Shown here: positions 13,852 to 23,055 of the stretch, one piece after another
How the letters are laid out: each line of letters starts with the position of its first letter
Position numbering within the stretch: the stretch's first letter is position 1
DNA from: an uncultured Eubacteriales bacterium
GTDB taxonomy: Bacteria > Bacillota > Clostridia > Christensenellales > Borkfalkiaceae
Direction of reading: 5' to 3'
DNA length: 29,699 nt
Assembly: GCA_958405585.1 (NCBI GenBank)
Contig: CATYEP010000003.1
Location: forward strand, 1-29,699
The notes under the pieces: generated by a model
The model's database searches: none
Told to the model about the DNA's origin: nothing
The model's input: the letters and a program-made list of their open reading frames with translations, nothing else
Made by a program: the position numbers and the translations under genes

Positions 13852-16563
13852 TCACTCCTTGATCATGCGATATTCGTTGGTCACTCGGAAATCTGCAGCC
13901 GTGCTGTTTTTAACGTTGTAGACGATCTCATATTTTCCGTCCGCCATCTTTCGCGTTTGCCAGAAATCGTTTCCGATGATCGACTGATCGATGTCCTGCC
14001 ATGTGCTTCCGTTTTTAACCTGCAGGCGATACGTTTTATATGATTCCAGTCCCTGTATGACAACAGGGGTATAGCCAAGTCCTCCCGTCATTAAAAACTG
14101 AGCCACAATTTCCGATGAATTGTCTGAAATAATTGTCACGGGATACGTTCCGGAAAGCTCCCCTACGATCGCTTCCGCAGTAATTAAATTACCGAAAGCC
14201 TGTTGCAATGCCGATTTCGCCGTATTGAAATTATCCGTAGACGCAAGCAAATAATCACTGAAACCATAGTACGTGCTATTAAATTTTTCACTTGGAGCGG
14301 GCAAAATAGAATATTCTACAATATATTCGAACGTACTGCCGCGCTTTATCTGGTTGCCAAGTTCTGACGGCGGAACGATCTCATATCCGATCTGGTTACA
14401 ATTGTTGTTGATGGTGTTCATAATGCTGAATGTAGGGTAGTCAAAAACCTTTCCGTTTGCATTGATTTCAGCCTGACGAACGACAGACAACACATTGCCG
14501 CGGTTTTCCGCAAGCGCACTGTCGTATTGCATAAACCAAGGCGCGCTCCCTTTCATGTCCATCCCGCTTTGCCCTTCTACAAGAGTGCCTGCAGGAACGG
14601 TAAGATCGTCTGTATTGACATTGCCCTCGTATGCAATCGCCTCTGCATCACCATACGCATACTTCGTAAATTTATTCGCCGCATAATCATCTGCCGACAT
14701 TTTGAAAAAAGCAAGTTTGTCAAACGAAACATCTTCCAAAAAATAATATTTCAATGTAAAGTAAGTGCGGTTAATATCGTCCGTTCTGCCCATTTTTATA
14801 TTGATTTCCATCGCAATTTTCCGATCTTCGGAAAGAGCAATATAAGAAGTATCCGTCATGTTCGGTCCGGGCGACCGATAGTCGATTTTCATGGCATTAA
14901 CCGCCTGTCTGGTCGTGCTAAGGCCGTTATTATATGAGTGATAGACCAGAAAATCTGCTCCCCCCACATTTCCCGTCCAGCTCCATTTATTTGTGGAACG
15001 CGTCGGATCGATCATGAGAAACGGCCGCACATCATTGATCATAGCTCTGCCTAAGACCATATCGGGGTCATATGTCACGCTTTCCCCATAACTGCCGATC
15101 GCAGATTGGTCCCATGTCCAGTTCCCGCCCCAGCCGATAATACTTAACTGTGCATGCGAAACCGCCCAATTATCGCCCCATTTATCATACGGTACAGTAT
15201 ATTCGTAGTTTACGGAAGAATTTGCGGGAATGGTCAGCATGATATAACATCTCGACCAAGGCCGCGTTTCCAGTTGACTCGGATTGCCGGGTTCGACTTT
15301 GGTGCTGATACTTGAAAAGGAGTGCCATTGTTTGGATACCTGAACCTGTATCCCGGTAGGTATGCCTGTCGCAGCTTCGCGAATGACAGGCGCATAACCG
15401 ACCGGCGGAAAATTAAAACTCGTCGTATCGGATACTTTCTTTTCAAACTCGACCGGTATTGTAATCTCGTATGAATTATTGTTGGTAAAGGTAAAATCCA
15501 GCCTGTCGTAGGCAGCGCTTTCCGGTCTCAGATCCCGTTCTTTCATCATGTTGTCAACATTCACGACAAACACACCCCGCCGTGCATCATAGCCTGTCTG
15601 ATGCACAGTGCCTGCATTCGGGGCGATCTGCGTTGCTTCCGACTCTATATTGCCATAATCGTAAAACAATGTTGCGTCGCCTATCTGTGCAGCAAGAGAC
15701 GGGCGGATCAAAACAGAAAAGCCCTCATAATACGGATCCGCGGCACTTTCCGAAACGCTGGAAGGGATGTCTGTTCCTTCAGATAAAAACGTTACTACGT
15801 TTCCTTCCACAGAATAAGACATTGTTACCCCTGAAATATTCGGGATATAAAACGTAAACCCTTTTCCGCTCTGACTGGACAATGTAAACGCATTTGCCGT
15901 ATATTCATGCAAAATGTTGTATTCGGGCGCAAATGTAATTTGCATCGACTGCCCGGCATTTGTAACGTCTGTATCGGTTCCGTTATATGTTTCATACGCG
16001 AGAGCAAAGTAATTCAATGTTGCAGCAATTTCCAATCGCCCAAAATAATTTGATGCCGGCTGCGACGTTTGTCCTTCCGAATTATATCCGATACGCAAGA
16101 CATCGATTTTTTGCATATATCTGCCGCCTTCGATCAGTCTTGCATATAAAGTATCGCGAGGTAAGCCGCTTTTTAAAACTCTGCCCGAAGACACATAGCG
16201 ATCAGATCCGTTTTCAAACGTATATTTCATGTCGAGGATGTCATCCATTTGCTCTTCTTCGACAGGCGTATATCCGGCACCTTGCGCAGCCAACGGCAAA
16301 ATTTTATCCAGCTTTCCTGTTTTTGAATTTAATTGCAACGAATACGACGGAGATTGGATGCGGATCTTCTGATCGACATCGTCCAATCCGTCCGGGAAAA
16401 AACTGTAAACAGAATCGCCCGTAACTATATTTTGTTTTTCATATGCCCATACGGGCTCATTCGTTGTTTCCTGGCTCTTTTGCGGCGCACAGGCGCTGAC
16501 ATATGTCAGCGCCGCGACCGCCGTAAGCACACATGCGATTAATTTTGCAATGCTCTTAATCAT
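13852..16563 (-). CDS. Large lipoprotein of unknown family, candidate carbohydrate-active protein
   Basis: I do not recognise this 903-residue protein. It begins with a lipoprotein signal peptide ending TYVSAC (Cys 25), so it is tethered to the outer face of the membrane. Residues about 65-85 read YSLQLNSKTGKLDKILPL, which resembles the first strands of the galactose-mutarotase-like supersandwich domains found in many glycosidases and lyases. The rest is rich in beta strands and aromatic residues (for example WSWTGNVGGADFLVYHSYNN near 525-545). A C-terminal module from about residue 790 includes a repeat-like section LTGGLGYTPVVIQGLESY that looks like a small beta-sandwich. It overlaps the surface protein gene by 8 nt and the GH29 gene follows directly. 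ATG 16563 has AAGGA 9 nt upstream. A non-catalytic glycan-binding lipoprotein is the main alternative. Confidence 0.7.
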   Translation of the reverse strand: MIKSIAKLIACVLTAVAALTYVSACAPQKSQETTNEPVWAYEKQNIVTGDSVYSFFPDGLDDVDQKIRIQSPSYSLQLNSKTGKLDKILPLAAQGAGYTPVEEEQMDDILDMKYTFENGSDRYVSSGRVLKSGLPRDTLYARLIEGGRYMQKIDVLRIGYNSEGQTSQPASNYFGRLEIAATLNYFALAYETYNGTDTDVTNAGQSMQITFAPEYNILHEYTANAFTLSSQSGKGFTFYIPNISGVTMSYSVEGNVVTFLSEGTDIPSSVSESAADPYYEGFSVLIRPSLAAQIGDATLFYDYGNIESEATQIAPNAGTVHQTGYDARRGVFVVNVDNMMKERDLRPESAAYDRLDFTFTNNNSYEITIPVEFEKKVSDTTSFNFPPVGYAPVIREAATGIPTGIQVQVSKQWHSFSSISTKVEPGNPSQLETRPWSRCYIMLTIPANSSVNYEYTVPYDKWGDNWAVSHAQLSIIGWGGNWTWDQSAIGSYGESVTYDPDMVLGRAMINDVRPFLMIDPTRSTNKWSWTGNVGGADFLVYHSYNNGLSTTRQAVNAMKIDYRSPGPNMTDTSYIALSEDRKIAMEINIKMGRTDDINRTYFTLKYYFLEDVSFDKLAFFKMSADDYAANKFTKYAYGDAEAIAYEGNVNTDDLTVPAGTLVEGQSGMDMKGSAPWFMQYDSALAENRGNVLSVVRQAEINANGKVFDYPTFSIMNTINNNCNQIGYEIVPPSELGNQIKRGSTFEYIVEYSILPAPSEKFNSTYYGFSDYLLASTDNFNTAKSALQQAFGNLITAEAIVGELSGTYPVTIISDNSSEIVAQFLMTGGLGYTPVVIQGLESYKTYRLQVKNGSTWQDIDQSIIGNDFWQTRKMADGKYEIVYNVKNSTAADFRVTNEYRMIKE

Positions 16564-19500
16564 TGTGCTGCGTCCTTTTTTTGAATGTAATTGCAACGGC
16601 ACCCGCCAACAACACGATCGACAAAATCACACAAGAATACAAAGAAGCATTCCCGTTGCATCCGCCCTGCGGCTCTTGCGTGATCTCTGTCACGGTTCCC
16701 GTCAACGTAATATTAGCCGAAGAACGACTGACAGTCTTGCCTGTCTCAAAAGAATAACCCTCTTTTGTCACTTCAACAGTCAGCCCGTCATCATTCAGGC
16801 CGGATACCGTATACGTCCCGTTTTGGCGCTCCGTGACCGTTCCTACCGCCACACCATCTTTTTTGATGATTATGGTCGCACCGGCTATACCTTTGCCCGA
16901 AGAATCTTTCAATGTGATCGTTGCAGTATAAGCAGGCATAACTTTTTCAGCAACCGTAATTTCATTTTCTCCCCTTTGCAAGACAAAGTTGTTGACAGGG
17001 AAAAGCCAATCCGTAGAACTTGCAAATACGGTAATATTCACTCCGACCAAATCTTCAATTTTAAAGATGCCCGTCTGCTCATCAAATGTTACATACCCGA
17101 CAGGCTCCCCGTTTTGCGTGACAATTATTTCTATACCCGACTTGATCACATCTCCCGAAGGAGTAAGAAATTTCAATGTCGCGGTATAAGGAGGCTCCGC
17201 CACTTTTTCGGGAGCGTTCGAATCAAGTTTGATTGGGTCAATAATACCTTCATACCCTACGAACGTGACGGAAATAGGTCCGTACAGGTCAGGGAATTTA
17301 TAGATGCCGTCCGCCTTTTCCGTGTCATCTATATCAACGGATTGCGTAATGTCTGTTCCAAACCCATCTGTAATTTTCAACTCTGCATCTGTTACAGGAT
17401 CCCCTGCCTGATCATACGCCGTGATCTGCCCATCATACTGGGAATAGACGGAAAACGAATCCAGATAGAACGATTCGGTTGCCGATCCGGGAACAAAACT
17501 GATACCGTATGCGCTCGTCGTGGGCACAGACAATGGATTCCCTTCTGCATCCGTTACCGTGTACGTCTTGCCGTTGATCGTATAACTGAAATAATTTTCT
17601 TCGCTGATGGAATAAGAAAAGACAGATTCAAAATTCTTCCAGTCCGTATTGACTCCGTCAAATTCTATTTTTGCAAACTGATACGTCATAAAATTGCTGC
17701 CCGTTGTAAAATCAAATTGCCTTTCATTTTTATACAGGTTCCCTTCTTCGTCTTTGGAATAACTTGTCGTAAGATATGCCATGATTGTAGGACCGTTGCT
17801 CTCATCCTTAAATCCGACCATAAAGCCTATATAAAGAGTACTTGCCTCGTTCGATTTCAGCCATCCGGAAATCTTATAGTTTACATCGGCGGGGAACGCA
17901 GTCTGAGCAGCAGCACCGGAACTGGCGAATCTGTAAGCAAAGTAGTTCTGCTGTTTAAATTGGAGTTTCATAGCATATTCGCCGTTTTTTACTTCCTCTG
18001 AAGTCTGCTCGGCCGTCCCGGTAGTTGTTCCCGTAAATGCAAATGCATTGTTGACGCCCGGCACCTCGGACAAACTGCTACCTGTTTCAATATCTCCGTC
18101 TTTGATATAGTTAGACGAAAAATCACTCTGCGTTATAACTTTTTCATATTCAATCAAGGAAACACTGTCTATATACAGAACGGTTCCGCCCGTTCCGGTC
18201 GCCGCCAGCAGCTCAAAATCTATCGATTCGATACTTTCAACATTCGTGATTGATTGCGTTTGCCCGCCTAAATTGTAAGTAAATTTGTCTCTTTCCTGAT
18301 CGTAAGAATAAAATATCTCTGTTTCTATCTTTGTCCAGCCGCCTGCAACTCCTTTATTGCCGATGACGCAGTATGTTTTATAATCGCTCCACGCATCGGA
18401 AGGCACAAAACCAAAAGACCCGCTCGTCCTCTGCAGTTTCGGAGAAAACGCAAAATAAAGCAACGAAGAATCGTCTGTGCCGAATGCTTGCGGAGCATAC
18501 GCATAGAGCGTAATTTTATAGTACTGATCCGATTCGATCCCGTTTTCTCCGTCAAACAAAGTAAAATTGATATAGTTTTGATTTGCAATTTCCGCTTTTA
18601 AAGAATTGGTGCCCGTATACCCATATTCGTCTGAATGCGATAATTTCACATCTTCTCCGACAACGCTGCTGAATTTATACAGTTGGCGCGCTTGTTGTGA
18701 AACCGCATTTGCGTTTACAAAATTACTGTCTGCATCCGCTAAAAGATTTCCTTCAACCAGAGCGCTCTCAAGCTGCACCTGAATCAAATCCGGAGATGAT
18801 GCCGTTATGTTTATGGTTTTGGATAAACTGTAATCGGCTGCGATCGTTACCGATGTTTCTTCATACAACTTTAAATTATATTTGCCGGGCGTATCTTCAT
18901 CTGCCTGGTAAGTGCCGCCTGCAGGTGAAAAAGTCAGCGTCACCTCTCCCTCTGCCCCTTCGATCTGCAGAGATTTGGAAAAAGGCCCTGCCGAGACATT
19001 CCGATTATCGCCGGTTACCAGCACCTGTCCCAACGCAATACCGTCTTTTTGCGCGTACACAATATTGACGTCGTTATCATATAAATTTGCGATCGTATAT
19101 GTACCGTCACCGTTATCCGTCACCGTTGCGTATTCTGAAACAACTCCGTCATCGTTTTTTACCGTCAGCGTTGCGCCCGCTAACGGTTGCTCTTGCGCAT
19201 CATATACGGTTACCGTTGCATCGTATTTGGGAAAATACTCGCACACGGTTATATCATCCAAATAGACCGGAACTTGCGGCAGGTAACCTTCTTGTGTCAA
19301 ACTCACAAACTCTATGACAAAGGAATCGGTGCTGCCCTGCCCGAAATTCGGTGCAATACCCAAATCACGCTCTTCTTCCCCGAGACTTGCTTTGAAATAA
19401 ACATGATCGTCGTCCCCTAACCGAACAGACATAACACTCTTAAACCGGATCCATTCCGTCGCTTGTGCGTCGGCAGGAGCCAGCAACGTATATTGAATCG

Positions 19501-20146
19501 CCGCCTCAGTAGAAACCAGATTCTGAGCATACCACGGATTTCCGTATTCGCTGTTGCTTCCGCGCAAAAAACTGAAATGGGGACGAGTATAAAGGTTCTT
19601 ATCCATACCCGATTCTGCTTTTGCCCAATAACTGATCTCATAATATTTTGTTGCTTCCCCTATTTGCAATTCACTTGCAGAAACACGATATTTCGGTGAA
19701 AGCTCCAAATTCCTGGATGTATTTGCAACAAATTTGCTGTAATCTACCTTTATCGCGGAACTGTCGTTGTGTCCTTGGCCGGAGGCAAAAGACAATACTT
19801 TCTTTGCCTCCTGTATCGTATTCTCAGAAGTATCGTAATACTTGTCTTTGGAAGCGTTGTATTCTGTAAAAAACACATGATTGGTTCCTGCATAGATATT
19901 GTTTATGACATACATACCCGACATATCTACGCTAGGCACAACGCTCCCGTCCTCCCCGATACGCACATCGGGGCTTTTTTCCTGTGCAGTTTCAAAATCT
20001 CCGTTCAGGACAATTTGTTTTGTTCCTGCTATACCGTCCGGTACGGCATTCTCAGCGTGCGGTAAATACAGTGTGATACCGGCAGCAAAAGACAAAAGGC
20101 ACAGTATTATGCATACCGTTACAAATGTTCTTCTCACTTTACTCAT
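16556..20146 (-). CDS. Membrane-anchored surface protein with three carbohydrate-binding-like and four Ig/Cna-B-like modules
   Basis: This 1196-residue exported protein probably holds the glycan at the cell surface. An N-terminal signal/transmembrane segment (about 8-28) is followed by three jelly-roll modules of the CBM4/9-like type. Each starts near a (N/D)GDxET-type sequence and ends in YLDxxxVxEY-type strands: about 46-300, 467-660 and 680-897. A carboxypeptidase-regulatory/Cna-B-like domain sits at about 303-385 (PLAGATLTVK, NGDGTYTIANLY), and three more lie at 900-1140 (VTDAELKITD; YVTFDEQTGIFKIEDL; GIAGATIIIKKDG, NGTYTVSGLN). The tail is Gly-Gly-Cys, a hydrophobic segment, then KKRTQHND, like a C-terminal membrane anchor without LPXTG. 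No catalytic motif is visible. The gene lies 15 nt after the esterase gene, with AGAGG before ATG 20146. Confidence 0.8.
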   Translation of the reverse strand: MSKVRRTFVTVCIILCLLSFAAGITLYLPHAENAVPDGIAGTKQIVLNGDFETAQEKSPDVRIGEDGSVVPSVDMSGMYVINNIYAGTNHVFFTEYNASKDKYYDTSENTIQEAKKVLSFASGQGHNDSSAIKVDYSKFVANTSRNLELSPKYRVSASELQIGEATKYYEISYWAKAESGMDKNLYTRPHFSFLRGSNSEYGNPWYAQNLVSTEAAIQYTLLAPADAQATEWIRFKSVMSVRLGDDDHVYFKASLGEEERDLGIAPNFGQGSTDSFVIEFVSLTQEGYLPQVPVYLDDITVCEYFPKYDATVTVYDAQEQPLAGATLTVKNDDGVVSEYATVTDNGDGTYTIANLYDNDVNIVYAQKDGIALGQVLVTGDNRNVSAGPFSKSLQIEGAEGEVTLTFSPAGGTYQADEDTPGKYNLKLYEETSVTIAADYSLSKTINITASSPDLIQVQLESALVEGNLLADADSNFVNANAVSQQARQLYKFSSVVGEDVKLSHSDEYGYTGTNSLKAEIANQNYINFTLFDGENGIESDQYYKITLYAYAPQAFGTDDSSLLYFAFSPKLQRTSGSFGFVPSDAWSDYKTYCVIGNKGVAGGWTKIETEIFYSYDQERDKFTYNLGGQTQSITNVESIESIDFELLAATGTGGTVLYIDSVSLIEYEKVITQSDFSSNYIKDGDIETGSSLSEVPGVNNAFAFTGTTTGTAEQTSEEVKNGEYAMKLQFKQQNYFAYRFASSGAAAQTAFPADVNYKISGWLKSNEASTLYIGFMVGFKDESNGPTIMAYLTTSYSKDEEGNLYKNERQFDFTTGSNFMTYQFAKIEFDGVNTDWKNFESVFSYSISEENYFSYTINGKTYTVTDAEGNPLSVPTTSAYGISFVPGSATESFYLDSFSVYSQYDGQITAYDQAGDPVTDAELKITDGFGTDITQSVDIDDTEKADGIYKFPDLYGPISVTFVGYEGIIDPIKLDSNAPEKVAEPPYTATLKFLTPSGDVIKSGIEIIVTQNGEPVGYVTFDEQTGIFKIEDLVGVNITVFASSTDWLFPVNNFVLQRGENEITVAEKVMPAYTATITLKDSSGKGIAGATIIIKKDGVAVGTVTERQNGTYTVSGLNDDGLTVEVTKEGYSFETGKTVSRSSANITLTGTVTEITQEPQGGCNGNASLYSCVILSIVLLAGAVAITFKKRTQHND

Positions 20147-20161
20147 TTTTCCTCTCCTTAA

Positions 20162-21424
20162 TCAATAATAAAGTTGCGTACTTACAGAGTTTCCCTCGTC
20201 ATCTTCTGCATATAAATAATACGTCTTTGTTCCGTCCGGCAATTGTATTGCGTAGGAATCAGTTGAAGTCAACTCGATCGCTTGTTCTTGAAAAAGATCG
20301 TCCGTATAAGTATTGCCGAGCGAATGATTTACTTCTGCCTGCCATGTTGTAAGCGCATCTGCCGTCGAATAATACAAACTCAGTTTCCGCAATGTTCTTC
20401 CGTTTCTGTTTACAACAAACTCTGTCCCTTTGACATTCAGCGGGACGATCTGCATTAAAGGTATACCCGATTTTACCATACTGTCCGCAAACTCGTACGG
20501 TTCACTTGCTTCCCACCCGTCTCTGTGCGAATGAGCAAACGAAGGTTTCAGACTCATAAAAGAATAAGAAGTAGCAAGATAACTTTTCGTCATAATCATC
20601 GGCGAAAAAAACTGATCTTCGTCGCTGTTTAGCCACAGGATAGGCATATTGGCCTGCGAAAAAGTAGAAGCGGCATCTATATTATCAATATAATATTGCC
20701 GTATCTGTTCCGGAAAAGCATCGATCGCATCCTGATAAAAGTTCTGCGCTTCATATAAAAAGCCGCAGCCGTACACCATGATCCCGAACGCAAACCGAGG
20801 CTCTCTGCCCAAAACAATGCTGCCAATAATACCTCCCCACGAGATTCCCATAAGACCGATTGCGTTTTCATCAACTTCTTCGTAATTGCCCAATGTTTCG
20901 TAAGCGCGCGAGGCGATACTGACTGCATGATACCAAAATGTATCTTGCTCTTTCGCATACGTTATATCCGCAAAAGTCCCGTCCTTATGAGGTCCGCTGT
21001 ATTCGTGTTCACGCGGCGTTGTCGTCCGCGGCGGGAGATATCCTTCATAATCTACCGCAATCGCGGCATACCCGCGCGCATTCCATTCGCGCACCCATTC
21101 GGGAAAAGCCGTACCGCCGCTCCCGTGCAATAAAACAATCCCGGGGACTCTATTTTCCTTACTTGCTTCGTCCGGCAATCCTATGTATGCAAAAAAACGC
21201 GTTTCTTTCCCCTGATACGGTTCGCCTTCGATCATCACGCTTTTCATATCATATTGTTCACTCAACGCATCATTTGCGTCATAAACAGCCGGGGCGTCCG
21301 GAAACGGTATCTGCGTTGTCTGCCCGGGTTTATTCGGTTCTGGATCCACTGTATTTTCACCCCCGCATCCGGTCATTATAAGGAATATCGCCAGTACAAG
21401 AATCAATGCTATCTTCTTTCTCAT
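20162..21424 (-). CDS. Secreted lipoprotein esterase, dienelactone hydrolase/acetyl xylan esterase-like (copy 1)
   Basis: The 420-residue protein has a lipoprotein signal peptide ending LIMTGC (Cys 20) and an alpha/beta-hydrolase domain with VLLHGSGGTAF (about 99), the nucleophile GISWGG (about 191), the acid in NSDEDQFFS (about 270) and the His in FAHSHRDGW (about 299). A C-terminal beta domain of about 90 residues completes it. It is a paralogue of 11212-12519 at the same cell location, so the two probably remove different ester groups or act at different positions. It follows the solute-binding protein gene after 4 nt, with AAGGA 8 nt before ATG 21424, so the esterase and the transporter are coproduced. 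Confidence 0.8.
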   Translation of the reverse strand: MRKKIALILVLAIFLIMTGCGGENTVDPEPNKPGQTTQIPFPDAPAVYDANDALSEQYDMKSVMIEGEPYQGKETRFFAYIGLPDEASKENRVPGIVLLHGSGGTAFPEWVREWNARGYAAIAVDYEGYLPPRTTTPREHEYSGPHKDGTFADITYAKEQDTFWYHAVSIASRAYETLGNYEEVDENAIGLMGISWGGIIGSIVLGREPRFAFGIMVYGCGFLYEAQNFYQDAIDAFPEQIRQYYIDNIDAASTFSQANMPILWLNSDEDQFFSPMIMTKSYLATSYSFMSLKPSFAHSHRDGWEASEPYEFADSMVKSGIPLMQIVPLNVKGTEFVVNRNGRTLRKLSLYYSTADALTTWQAEVNHSLGNTYTDDLFQEQAIELTSTDSYAIQLPDGTKTYYLYAEDDEGNSVSTQLYY

Positions 21425-21428
21425 CGGA

Positions 21429-23042
21429 TCATCCTTCCTGTGTGTTTTGCGCTGCCAACCATTCGTTCAACTGCCGTTGTTTTTCCGCAACGATTTTGTC
21501 GCCGCCCGCTGCCTTCATCTCGCTTCTGAATTTTTCCACTTCTGCTTTTGTATCGGCATACGTAGCGCCCGGGAATCCGGTCCCCGCCGATTCGTTGAAA
21601 TACCTGTTATAAATACCCATGCATTGCAATAATTCCGTCGCCACAAGCGTGGAATCAAACATAAACCCGATCACAGGAGAAATTTCTGCCGTATTATTGA
21701 TCAAAGCCACTTGCTCCCACAGATCATAATCCTGGTTTGTTGTCCTGAACGAAAGAAATTCATCGCCCAGTCCCCATCCGAAAGAAGAATTGGTATACCC
21801 GCTTCCGGTGATTAATTCGATTTGTTCGGGTTTTTCAGGATCCGGAATATAATAATCCACTTCTTCTTCTCCGAACTGAAGTAAATTATGAATAACAGGA
21901 TCATTACCCAGCAATTCAAGAAATTTCATGGCGCGCGCGGGGTTCTCACTCGTCGCACTGATAGCGTTCATCGTGCCGAGCACGTAGGAGGTATAATAGT
22001 AAGGATTACCCAACCGTATCGGCGCGCTGCGGATCCCTTCTCCGCGCGCCGAATTACGTACATCGCCCGGTTTCCATGTTGCCGTTACAGAAATATCCAA
22101 TTTATCATCTTGATTGCCGCGATTGGATGAATCTGCCGGTATAATCCCGCTGGTTCTCCAAGAGATCGCTCTGTCGATCAGATAATCAAATTCCTCTGTT
22201 TCAAACTGATTGACAACTTCAGCCGTATTACCGTTGAGCCGCACAACGCCGGGTACCTGCATGCCTGTGCCAAGATCGTCCATCATGAAAAATGTCTGCA
22301 TCTGCCTGGAAAAACCAATAAATCCCGTAATGCCTTCGCCGCCTACGCCGGAACCGATATTCTTTTCGGTCAACCAATTCATATAATCCTCCACAAGGTC
22401 AAAACCGGTATAAGGATTATCCTGATTGATAATATCGTTCTCCACAAACAGATATGCCGTATCTACGTTTGCGTTCTGATCGGGATACGTTTCTTCCATA
22501 TACTCATTAAAATAATCAATATTTCCCACATGAAAACTTGCCGTTCTGGGAAGTATCTGATTGTTGATCACCCCATAGATATGACCGTGGACTTTTGTCT
22601 GATTCCAAAGCCGCTGGTCAAATTTGGCATATGTCTTCGGCGCATACTTCGGTAAAACATAGTCCAGAGGGAAAAAGGACTCCTGCTGCACGTTTGTAAG
22701 ATAATTGTTAAAACTGGGCGATGTAAAGCAAATATCGAAAGGCTGATAGGTACCAATGATCGGTGCCATGCGGCTTGAATATTCCTGCATACCGAACGGT
22801 ATAATATCAAGCGTTGTATTCGGAAGTTTTGTTGCGAGTTCTTCATTCACCGCTTCTACGATCCTATCGATATCATCTACGCCGTTTATATCCCCTACGG
22901 GCATATAATACTTAATAGTATAAGGTTCTCCGTCGTCATCAAATTCTATTGGCAGAATTTCATTATGCGTGCAAGCCGCAATGGAAAAAGTGCTTAATCC
23001 CCCCAACAGACAAGCCAGTAAAACACAAATAAATTTTTTCAT
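21429..23042 (-). CDS. Sugar ABC transporter solute-binding lipoprotein, LplA-like
   Basis: This extracytoplasmic binding protein presents oligosaccharides to the two permeases encoded just upstream. The 537-residue protein has a lipoprotein signal peptide ending SIAAC (Cys 24). The mature part starts YTIKYYMPVGD and follows the family 1, LplA/YtcQ-like layout, with PFDICFTSPSFNNYL, a central aromatic region and the C-terminal NPARAMKFLELLGNDP and GWGLGDEFLSFRT stretches common to this group. The length is typical. AGGAGG lies 5 nt before ATG 23042. The gene is 13 nt from the permease C stop. Ligand unknown; by context a complex fucose- and uronate-bearing oligosaccharide. Confidence 0.9.
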   Translation of the reverse strand: MKKFICVLLACLLGGLSTFSIAACTHNEILPIEFDDDGEPYTIKYYMPVGDINGVDDIDRIVEAVNEELATKLPNTTLDIIPFGMQEYSSRMAPIIGTYQPFDICFTSPSFNNYLTNVQQESFFPLDYVLPKYAPKTYAKFDQRLWNQTKVHGHIYGVINNQILPRTASFHVGNIDYFNEYMEETYPDQNANVDTAYLFVENDIINQDNPYTGFDLVEDYMNWLTEKNIGSGVGGEGITGFIGFSRQMQTFFMMDDLGTGMQVPGVVRLNGNTAEVVNQFETEEFDYLIDRAISWRTSGIIPADSSNRGNQDDKLDISVTATWKPGDVRNSARGEGIRSAPIRLGNPYYYTSYVLGTMNAISATSENPARAMKFLELLGNDPVIHNLLQFGEEEVDYYIPDPEKPEQIELITGSGYTNSSFGWGLGDEFLSFRTTNQDYDLWEQVALINNTAEISPVIGFMFDSTLVATELLQCMGIYNRYFNESAGTGFPGATYADTKAEVEKFRSEMKAAGGDKIVAEKQRQLNEWLAAQNTQEG

Positions 23043-23055
23043 CTTTTCCTCCTGA

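Noticed and set aside
16550..18001. A 483-codon open frame on the plus strand opposite the surface protein gene.
   Set aside because: It is entirely antisense to a well-supported gene, is very rich in Arg, Ile and Cys without any motif, and has no ribosome site. It reads as a frame shadow of a stop-poor strand.
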